DNA from: SLRI01 sp964460465
Lineage (GTDB): Bacteria; Pseudomonadota; Alphaproteobacteria; Geminicoccales; Geminicoccaceae
Assembly (NCBI GenBank): GCA_964460465.1
Contig: CAYWSB010000004.1
Location: 15,439 to 79,438, forward strand
Direction of reading: 5' to 3'
Length of the DNA: 64,000 nt
Within the stretch, counting starts at the first letter, position 1. Every line of letters begins with the position of its first letter. The position numbers were made by a program, and so were the translations under genes. The notes under the pieces are model-generated. The model was not told the origin of the DNA. It saw only the letters and a program-made list of their open reading frames with translations, and searched no databases. Shown here one piece after another: positions 57,617 through 64,000 of this stretch.

Positions 57617-58540
57617 TCAGCCGCCGGCCGCCCTCACGATCACCTCCGCACTGCGGGTCAGGGCGGCGTTCTCGGCGTGGCTCAGGGTCGGCCAGATCGT
57701 GCCTGTGACCCCCGGCCGGCCGAGCACCCGCGGCAGCGACAGCGCCACCGGCCCCACCCCCTCGATCTCGTCGCCGAGCATCGAGACGGTCAGGACCGAC
57801 TGCTCGTTGCGGCCGATCGCCCGGCAGATGCGCACGAGGCCGCCGGCGATGCCGTACCAGGTGGCCCCCTTGCCCTCGATGATCCGGTAGGCGGCGCGCC
57901 TGGTGCCCTCGTCGATCCGCGCCTTGGCGGCGGCGTCCAGCGGCCGGCCGATCTGCCGGGCATACTCCTCGACGGTGACCGAGCCCACGTCCGAGATCGA
58001 CCAGCAGAGCACCTCGCTGTCGCCGTGCTCGCCCAGCACGTAGCCGTGCACCGACTTGGGCGAGACGTCGAGATGCCGGCCCAGGAGCGCACGGAAGCGG
58101 GCGGTGTCGAGGATCGTGCCGGAGCCGATGACCCGTGACGAGGGCAGGCCCGAGAGCCGGGTCGCCACCATGGTCATGACGTCGACCGGATTGGTGGCGA
58201 TCAAGAGGATCGCGTCGGGCGCCGCCCGCAGGCTCTGCGGGACGACGTCGGCGAAGACCGCGGTGTTGCGCTCGAGCAGCTCGAGCCGGGTCTCGCCCGG
58301 CTTCTGGCTGACCCCGGCGGCGATGATCACCACCTCCGACCCGGCGAGATCGGCATAGTCGCCGGCCCGGACGGTGACGATGTGGGTGAACGGCGTCGCG
58401 TGCAGGATGTCCTCGGCCTCGGCCACGGCGCGCCTGGCGTCCCGGTCGACCAGCACCACATGGCTCGCCGCACCCGCCACGACGAGCGCGTTGGCGGCCG
58501 CACTGCCGACCATCCCGGCCCCCACGATCCCGACCTTCAT
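57617..58540 (-). CDS. ldh: L-lactate dehydrogenase (LDH/MDH family)
   Basis: This 307-residue protein has the NAD-binding start MKVGIVGAGMVGSAAANALV, the mobile loop AAGVSQKPGETRLELLERN, ATNPVDVMT and the catalytic His in VHGYVLGEHGDSEV. Gln instead of Arg at the substrate-specificity position of the loop (VSQKPGETR) favours lactate over malate. It ends 5 bases from the methyltransferase stop. ATG 58540 gives the standard length; longer frames enter the DUF808 region. Confidence 0.9.
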   Translation of the reverse strand: MKVGIVGAGMVGSAAANALVVAGAASHVVLVDRDARRAVAEAEDILHATPFTHIVTVRAGDYADLAGSEVVIIAAGVSQKPGETRLELLERNTAVFADVVPQSLRAAPDAILLIATNPVDVMTMVATRLSGLPSSRVIGSGTILDTARFRALLGRHLDVSPKSVHGYVLGEHGDSEVLCWSISDVGSVTVEEYARQIGRPLDAAAKARIDEGTRRAAYRIIEGKGATWYGIAGGLVRICRAIGRNEQSVLTVSMLGDEIEGVGPVALSLPRVLGRPGVTGTIWPTLSHAENAALTRSAEVIVRAAGG

Positions 58541-58712
58541 GTCCCCTCCGCCGCCGACGCCCGAGGCCGGGATCGGCCTCGCGGCCCCGATCGTCGGGCA
58601 AGGTGCGCCCCGGGTCAACCGGGCCTGGATGTGGCCTTGCCGGACCGGAGCGCCGGCGCTATCGAGCGCTCTGCGAGCGGCAGGCGGCCGCCGATCGCCG
58701 GAGGTGCAGGGG

Positions 58713-59669
58713 TTGAGCATCGGCCTGCTCGGGCTGATCGACGACGTGGTCGGCATCGCCCGGCTCGCCGCCGCCTCGCTCGACGACGTGACCGCCCAGG
58801 CCGGCCGCGCCGGGGTGAAGGTCGCCGGCGTGGTGGTCGACGACGCCGCGGTCACACCGCGCTACGTCGTCGGCTTCGCCGCCTCGCGCGAGCTGCCGAT
58901 CATCGCCCGGATCACGCTGGGCTCGCTGCGCAACAAGCTGCTCGTGCTCCTGCCCGCGGCCCTGCTGCTCAGCGTCCTGGCACCCTGGGCGATCACGCCG
59001 CTGCTGATGGCGGGCGGGCTCTATCTCTGCTTCGAGGGTGCGGAGAAGGTGCTCGAGGCACTCGGCTGGCACCACGCCGACGCCGGCGCGCACGGTGCGG
59101 CCGCCGCCCGCGAGGGGCATCTCCCGGCCACGCTCCTCGACCCCGCGGAGGAGGAGCGGCGCGTCGCCGGTGCCATCCGCACGGATTTCGTCCTCTCGGC
59201 CGAGATCATGGCGATCACGCTCGCCAGCGTCGCCGCCAGCCCGTTCGTCACGCAGGCGCTGGTCCTGGCCGTCGTCGGCGTCGTCGTCACGCTCGCCGTC
59301 TACGGCGTGGTGGCGCTCATCGTGAAGGCCGACGATGCCGGCATGGCGCTCGCGGCCCGCGACGGCCCGCTGACCGGCCCGCTCGGCCGCGCGCTGGTCC
59401 GGGCGATGCCCGCCGCACTCACCCTCCTGAGCATCGTCGGCACCGCCGCCATGCTCTGGGTCGGCGGCGGCATCGTCCTGCACGGCCTCGGCGAGTTCGG
59501 CTGGCACGCCCTGCCGGCGGCAGTCCACCACCTGGCGGCCGGTGCTGCACGCCCGCTCGGCGGCTTGGGCGCGGTGGCCGAATGGCTGGTGGAGGCGCTC
59601 ACCGCCGGCGTGCTCGGCCTGCTGCTCGGCGGGCTGGCCGCGGCCGCCGTCGCCGCCGGGCGCCGCTGA
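58713..59669 (+). CDS. DUF808/YedI-family membrane protein
   Basis: This 318-residue protein has the family start SIGLLGLIDDVVGIARLAAASLDDVTAQAGRAGVKVAGVVVDDAAVTPRYV and five to six membrane helices (for example LLVLLPAALLLSVLAPWAITPLLMAGGLYLCFEGAEKVLEAL and ALVLAVVGVVVTLAVYGVVALIVKADD). Function unknown. The start is TTG 58713 with GGAGG 8 bases upstream. It is divergent from ldh. Confidence 0.88.
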   Translation: MSIGLLGLIDDVVGIARLAAASLDDVTAQAGRAGVKVAGVVVDDAAVTPRYVVGFAASRELPIIARITLGSLRNKLLVLLPAALLLSVLAPWAITPLLMAGGLYLCFEGAEKVLEALGWHHADAGAHGAAAAREGHLPATLLDPAEEERRVAGAIRTDFVLSAEIMAITLASVAASPFVTQALVLAVVGVVVTLAVYGVVALIVKADDAGMALAARDGPLTGPLGRALVRAMPAALTLLSIVGTAAMLWVGGGIVLHGLGEFGWHALPAAVHHLAAGAARPLGGLGAVAEWLVEALTAGVLGLLLGGLAAAAVAAGRR

Positions 59670-59673
59670 GCGC

Positions 59674-60462
59674 CTAGTCGATCTGCGCCAGCAGCTCGGG
59701 CGCGGTCACCAGCGCCCGGACCCCGTGCGCGTGGTCCTCCCCGAACACGTTGCCGGCCGCGGCCCAGGCGTGCAGCGAGCCGATGTCGAGCCGGGCGCAG
59801 GCCGGCCGCACGCTCCAGGTCACCTGCAGCGGCGAGCACACCGCCTGCGAGTAGTCCGGCCCGGTCGTCGAGCCCGCGAACACGACCGGATCGCCGGTAT
59901 CGGCGGGCAGGGCCTGCGGCTGATGCCGGCCGTCCACCATGTCGCCGGCCGGGACGAAAGCGGCGAAGTCGAGCGCCGCCGGGTCGTTGACCAGGAGAAA
60001 GACCTGCGCCTCGACCCGCAGCTGCGGGTTGGCGCAGCTCTCGCTCAGGCAGGCGCCCAGACCCGGCCCCGGGGCCACGTCGCAGGACGAGAAGACCCAG
60101 TGCACCTCGATCGTATCGCCGGGTGCGACGCCCCGGAAGGCTCCCCGGCCGCCGGCCGGGTCGGCGCGCTCGGCAGCGGTGAGCGCAGCACTCTCGTTGC
60201 AGCGAAACCCGCCATCGGGCCCCTCGCCGGCGAGCACCGCGAATCCCGGCCCCTTGTGCTCGGCATGGCGGTGCAGGTGGATGTTGCAGAGGTTGAGCCG
60301 CGACGCCGGCGGTGCCGGCGCGAACGCCCGGGCGTTGCTGCCGGCGGGGCTCGCGATGTCCCGGGGTGCCTGCGGCCCGAACCCGAGGCAGATCTCCTGG
60401 CCAGCGGCCGGTGCCGCGGCGGCGACCAGCAGGCCGATGCCGATCGAGAATGCCCTGCCCAT
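59674..60462 (-). CDS. Delta-class carbonic anhydrase, exported
   Basis: This 262-residue protein has a signal peptide (about 1-21, ending AAG/QE) and a cysteine- and histidine-rich body. Zinc-site-type blocks are LCNIHLHRHAEHKGPGF (about 57-73) and IEVHWVFSSCDV (about 118-129). FLLVNDPAALDF, STTGPDYSQAVCSPLQVTWSVRP and FGEDHAHGVRALVTAPELL follow as in bacterial delta-class carbonic anhydrases. It would interconvert CO2 and bicarbonate in the periplasm. The family call is from memory of its conserved blocks. It is convergent with the DUF808 gene, 4 bases apart. Confidence 0.75.
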   Translation of the reverse strand: MGRAFSIGIGLLVAAAAPAAGQEICLGFGPQAPRDIASPAGSNARAFAPAPPASRLNLCNIHLHRHAEHKGPGFAVLAGEGPDGGFRCNESAALTAAERADPAGGRGAFRGVAPGDTIEVHWVFSSCDVAPGPGLGACLSESCANPQLRVEAQVFLLVNDPAALDFAAFVPAGDMVDGRHQPQALPADTGDPVVFAGSTTGPDYSQAVCSPLQVTWSVRPACARLDIGSLHAWAAAGNVFGEDHAHGVRALVTAPELLAQID

Positions 60463-60683
60463 GTCCTGATCGTCCTTCGCTGTCGTTCTATGCTACCGTG
60501 AGTAGAGAACGCCTTCGCCATCGCTTGTAAAGGGGCATGCCGCCGGCGCGCCGACGGCCGGCGGGCCGCTTTTTGCCAAACCGGGCCGGGCCGCCTATGG
60601 TGGGGCCATTCCTGCGTCGGTCTGGCCGGGCGGCCGCACCCGGCGCTACGCCTTTAGTCGAGCAATCACGGGAACAGCGTCAC

Positions 60684-62459
60684 ATGTGCGGCATCTGCGG
60701 CGACCTCCGCTTCGATGGCAGCGAGGCCTCGGCCGAATCCATCTCGACCATGATGCGGGTCATGGTGCCACGCGGCCCGGACGGCGGCGGCATGCTGGTC
60801 AGGAACGGCACCGGCTTCGGCCACCGCCGGCTCAAGATCATCGACCTCTCCGAGAAGGCCGCGCAGCCGATGACCGACGGCGAGCTCGGCCTCTCGATCG
60901 CCTTCAACGGCTGCATCTACAACTATCCCGAGTTGCGCGCCGAGCTCGAGGCCAGTGGCTACCGCTTCTTCTCGACCGGCGACACCGAGGTGATCCTCAA
61001 GGCGTATCACGCCTGGGGGAAGCACTGCGTCGATCGCTTCAAGGGCATGTTCGCCTTCGCCATCGAGGAGCGGGATTCCGGCCGCGTCGTCCTCGCCCGC
61101 GACCGCTTCGGCATCAAGCCGCTCTACCTCGCCGAGAGCCGTGGCCGCGTCCGCTTCGCCTCGTCGCTGCCGGCCCTGCTCGCCACCGGTGACATCGACA
61201 CCACGATCGACCGCGTCGGCCTCGCCCACTACATGAGCTTCCACGCCGTGGTGCCGCCGCCGCGCACCATTCTCGCCGGCATCCAGAAGCTGCCGCCGGC
61301 GACCATCCGCACCTACGAGCCGGACGGCACCTTCAAGGACGAGACTTACTGGCGGCTCGAGTTCCACCGCACGGTCGAGGACATCGAGCGCCCGTTCGAC
61401 GACTGGCGGGACATGGTGCTGGAATCGCTCCGCACCGCCGTCAGGCGCCGCATGGTGGCCGACGTGCCGGTCGGCGTCCTGCTTTCCGGTGGCGTCGATT
61501 CGAGCGTCATCGTCGGGCTCCTGGCCGAGATGGGCCAGCAGGATCTCAACACCTTCTCGATCGGCTTCGAGGAGGCGCACGGCGAGAAGGGCGACGAGTT
61601 CGTCTATTCCGACCTCATCGCCGAGACCTACGGCACGAAGCACCACAAGATCTTCGTCCCCTCGGCCGAGCTGCTCACGGCGCTGCCGGAGACCATTGCG
61701 GCGCAAAGCGAGCCCATGGTCTCCTACGACAATGTCGGCTTCTTCCTCCTCTCCCGCGAGGTGGCGAAGCACATCAAGGTGGTGCAAAGCGGGCAGGGGG
61801 CGGATGAGGTCTTCGCCGGCTACCACTGGTACCCGCCCTTGACCGCGTCCAACGACCCGGTCGGCGACTACGCCCGTGTCTTCTTCGACCGCGACTACCG
61901 GAAGCTCGCGGCCCACCTGGCACCCGACTACCTGACCGACAGCGACGAGGCCCTGGACTTCGTCCGCCAGGCCATGGCGCTCCCGGGTGCGGATCAGGCC
62001 GTCGACAAGGCGCTCAGGCTCGACACCACCGTCATGCTGGTCGACGACCCGGTCAAGCGCGTCGACAACATGACCATGCGCCACGGCCTCGAGGCCCGCG
62101 TGCCCTTCCTCGACCACGACCTGGTCGAGCTCGCCGCCCGCATCCCGGCCGAGCACAAGCTCGTGCATGGCGGCAAGGGCGTGTTGAAGGAGGCCGCCCG
62201 CAAGGTCATCCCGGCAGCCGTGATCGACCGCAAGAAGGGCTATTTCCCGGTCCCGGCGCTGAAATACATCGCCGGCCCCTATCTCGACATGGTCAGGACC
62301 ACGCTCACCAACCGGGCGGCCCGCGAGCGCGGCCTCTTCCAGCCGGCCTATCTTGATACGCTGTTCGCCGATCCCACCAGCCACATCACGCCGCTGCGCG
62401 GCTCCGAGCTCTGGCAGGTCGCGGTGCTCGAGATGTGGCTGCAGCAGCACGGTATCTGA
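60684..62459 (+). CDS. N-acetylglutaminylglutamine amidotransferase (asparagine-synthase family)
   Basis: This 591-residue protein has an N-terminal class II glutamine amidotransferase domain with catalytic Cys2 (MCGICGDLRF), RGPDGGG and FNGCIYNYPELR, and a C-terminal AMP-forming synthetase domain with the PP-loop VLLSGGVDSSVIVGL. It pairs with the next gene to make the osmoprotectant N-acetylglutaminylglutamine amide (NAGGN). Length equals that of known members. ATG 60684 is set by the need for Cys2. The 221 bases upstream (60463-60683) contain no recognised signal. Confidence 0.93.
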   Translation: MCGICGDLRFDGSEASAESISTMMRVMVPRGPDGGGMLVRNGTGFGHRRLKIIDLSEKAAQPMTDGELGLSIAFNGCIYNYPELRAELEASGYRFFSTGDTEVILKAYHAWGKHCVDRFKGMFAFAIEERDSGRVVLARDRFGIKPLYLAESRGRVRFASSLPALLATGDIDTTIDRVGLAHYMSFHAVVPPPRTILAGIQKLPPATIRTYEPDGTFKDETYWRLEFHRTVEDIERPFDDWRDMVLESLRTAVRRRMVADVPVGVLLSGGVDSSVIVGLLAEMGQQDLNTFSIGFEEAHGEKGDEFVYSDLIAETYGTKHHKIFVPSAELLTALPETIAAQSEPMVSYDNVGFFLLSREVAKHIKVVQSGQGADEVFAGYHWYPPLTASNDPVGDYARVFFDRDYRKLAAHLAPDYLTDSDEALDFVRQAMALPGADQAVDKALRLDTTVMLVDDPVKRVDNMTMRHGLEARVPFLDHDLVELAARIPAEHKLVHGGKGVLKEAARKVIPAAVIDRKKGYFPVPALKYIAGPYLDMVRTTLTNRAARERGLFQPAYLDTLFADPTSHITPLRGSELWQVAVLEMWLQQHGI

Positions 62460-62460
62460 C

Positions 62461-64000
62461 ATGGGCCAGGAACCAGGGACCGCCGCCGCGACCGAGGCCA
62501 AGAACGCCGTCGTCGACATGGGCTGGGGCCGGCTGATCTTCGGCCAGACCTTCGCCGATCCCGCCGCCCTCGTCACCGCGATCCAGGCCGAGGGGCCCGG
62601 TCGGCGGGACATCGCCGCCTACATCACCGATCCGCACGTCGTCCTGGCCCAGGCGCCGCAGGAGCTGTTCCTCGATCCCTCGCACACCTTCCGGCTGCGG
62701 CTGGAAGCGCTCAAGGGCGGCCGCAAGCCGCGCGGCTTCACCATCCGCCGGCTCTCCTCGCGCCGCGACGCCGACGAGGTCAACCGCATCTACCTGGCAC
62801 AGAAGATGGTGCCGGTGGCGCCGGACTTCTTCTGGCAGCGGCGCGACAGCCGGGTAGTCACCTGCCTCGTCGCCGAGGACGACAAGACCGGGCGGATCAT
62901 CGGCACCGTCATGGGCTGCGACCACGGCCGCGCCTTCGCCGACCCCGAGCACGGCAGCTCGCTCTGGTGCCTCGCCGTCGACCCGCAGACCAGCCGGCCC
63001 GGCGTCGGCGAGGCCCTGGTCCGCCATCTCGCCGACCTCCTCCGCCATGCCGGGGCGAGGCAGCTCGACCTCTCCGTGCTGCACGACAACGAGCAGGCGA
63101 TCGCGCTTTACGAGAAGCTCGGCTTCGCGCGGGTGCCGGTCTTCACCCTCAAGCGCAAGAACCCGATCAACGAGAAGCTCTTCCTCGGCCCCGAGCCGGA
63201 GCAGGGCCTCAACCCCTACGCCCGGCTCATCGTCGACGAGGCCCGGCGCCGCGGCATCGGGGTCGAGATCATCGACGCCGAGGGCGGCTTCTTCCGCCTC
63301 GTCTCGGGCGGCCGCTCCGTCGCCTGCCGGGAAAGCCTGTCCGAGCTCACCTCGGCCGTCGCCATGAGCCTCTGCGACGACAAGGCCGTCACCCGGCGCA
63401 TCCTCGAGCGCGCCGGGGTCGTGGTGCCGGCGCAGATGGACGCGGACGACACGGCCGCCATCCCGGCCTTCCTCGCCGAGCACGGCCGCGTCGTCGTCAA
63501 GCCGGCCAGGGGCGAGCAGGGCAGGGGCGTCGCCGTCGGCCTGGACTCGCGGGACGCCGTCGAGCGGGCGATCACGGCCGCCCGGCAGCTTTCGGACAAG
63601 GTGCTGATCGAGGCCATGGCCGAGGGCCAGGACCTGCGCCTCGTCGTCATCGACTACCGCCTGGTCGCCGCCGCCATCCGCCGCCCGGCCCACATCCTCG
63701 GCGACGGCCAGTCCAGGGTCCGCGACCTGATCGAGCGCCAGAGCCGCAGGCGCGCCGCCGCCACCGGCGGCGAGAGCCGCATCCCGCTCGACGCCGAGAC
63801 CGAGCGCACGCTCGAGGCCGCCGGCTACGGGCTCGACGACGTGCCCGGGAACGGTGTGGAGATCCAGGTCCGGAAGACCGCCAATCTGCACACCGGCGGC
63901 ACCATCCACGACGTCACCGACAACGTCCACCCGGCACTCGTGCAGGCCGCCGTCCTCGCCGCCCGGACGATCGAGATCCCCGTCGTCGGCATCGACTTCA
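62461..64000 (+). CDS. ngg: N-acetylglutaminylglutamine synthetase (GNAT plus ATP-grasp), partial
   Basis: The first 513 residues are present and the gene runs off the window. The N-terminal part carries a GNAT domain (about 95-230: LWCLAVDPQTSRPGVGEALVRHLADLL, LDLSVLHDNEQAIALYEKLGF). The C-terminal part is ATP-grasp (about 300-513: DDKAVTRRILERAGV, VVVKPARGEQGRGVAVGL, GQDLRLVVIDYRLVAAAIR). The enzyme joins and acetylates two glutamines for NAGGN. It starts 1 base after the amidotransferase stop, so the two are coupled. Confidence 0.95.
   Translation, partial: MGQEPGTAAATEAKNAVVDMGWGRLIFGQTFADPAALVTAIQAEGPGRRDIAAYITDPHVVLAQAPQELFLDPSHTFRLRLEALKGGRKPRGFTIRRLSSRRDADEVNRIYLAQKMVPVAPDFFWQRRDSRVVTCLVAEDDKTGRIIGTVMGCDHGRAFADPEHGSSLWCLAVDPQTSRPGVGEALVRHLADLLRHAGARQLDLSVLHDNEQAIALYEKLGFARVPVFTLKRKNPINEKLFLGPEPEQGLNPYARLIVDEARRRGIGVEIIDAEGGFFRLVSGGRSVACRESLSELTSAVAMSLCDDKAVTRRILERAGVVVPAQMDADDTAAIPAFLAEHGRVVVKPARGEQGRGVAVGLDSRDAVERAITAARQLSDKVLIEAMAEGQDLRLVVIDYRLVAAAIRRPAHILGDGQSRVRDLIERQSRRRAAATGGESRIPLDAETERTLEAAGYGLDDVPGNGVEIQVRKTANLHTGGTIHDVTDNVHPALVQAAVLAARTIEIPVVGIDF

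Noticed and set aside
57608..57625. ACGCGCTCAGCC between the methyltransferase and ldh as a T3SS box
   Set aside because: Only the core GCGCTCAG is shared, it lies between two convergent gene ends, and there is no promoter to control.

Overview
The window is GC-rich (roughly 70%) and comes from an alphaproteobacterium, probably of the Rhodospirillales/Geminicoccales type. That placement is inferred from base composition and gene content (NAGGN osmolyte synthesis, Xsc, PhoX, YdbH-YnbE-YdbL) and not from a marker gene. No tRNA, rRNA, insertion sequence, integrase or CRISPR array was seen, and there is no gene-free stretch longer than 300 bases.

Positions 1-38.8 kb hold an almost complete Ysc-family type III secretion system (T3SS) with its substrates. 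Reading outward there are: yscG-like and sctF (+); sctW-tyeA-sycN-yscX-yscY-sctV (-), the same order as yopN-tyeA-sycN-yscX-yscY-lcrD in Yersinia; sctD, yscE-like and an LcrR-like gene (+); sctC (-); and a translocon operon (-) that is read lcrG-like, two tip-protein paralogues, SycD chaperone, sctE (YopB-like), SycD chaperone, sctB (YopD-like), CesT-type chaperone. This last order mirrors lcrGVH-yopBD. The export-apparatus operon (-) is sctN-O-P-Q-R, then a chaperone, a kinase-like effector and an unknown gene, then sctS-T-U and a membrane-anchored methyltransferase. The effector cassette therefore splits the normally contiguous R-S-T block. Next come three modular effectors with one chaperone (+), sctJ/K/L and sctI (-), a STAS protein, two chaperones and a 729-residue effector.

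Three points stand out. First, the effector at 26640-27890 carries a convincing eukaryotic-type RasGAP domain (arginine finger FRGNS, FLRF motif). Second, its N-terminal module is shared with the effectors at 28429 and 29704, whose C-terminal domain I do not recognise. Third, an 18-bp dyad with consensus TGCYTGAGCGCTCARGCA occurs six times, only in T3SS intergenic regions, and in the best copies it fills the 17-bp spacer between -35- and -10-like hexamers. It looks like the operator of an unidentified T3SS regulator. No ExsA/HrpL/VirB-like regulator and no secretin pilotin were recognised inside the window.

From 38.8 kb on, the genes are ordinary chromosomal metabolism: alanine dehydrogenase, a dimethylglycine/sarcosine dehydrogenase-like flavoprotein, PPK2, sulfoacetaldehyde acetyltransferase, a ydbH-ynbE-ydbL-like envelope lipid transport operon, phnM with its DUF1045 partner, two tandem phoX alkaline phosphatases with a good Pho box, L-lactate dehydrogenase, a DUF808 protein, a delta-class carbonic anhydrase, and the two-gene pathway for N-acetylglutaminylglutamine amide, the second gene running off the window end.
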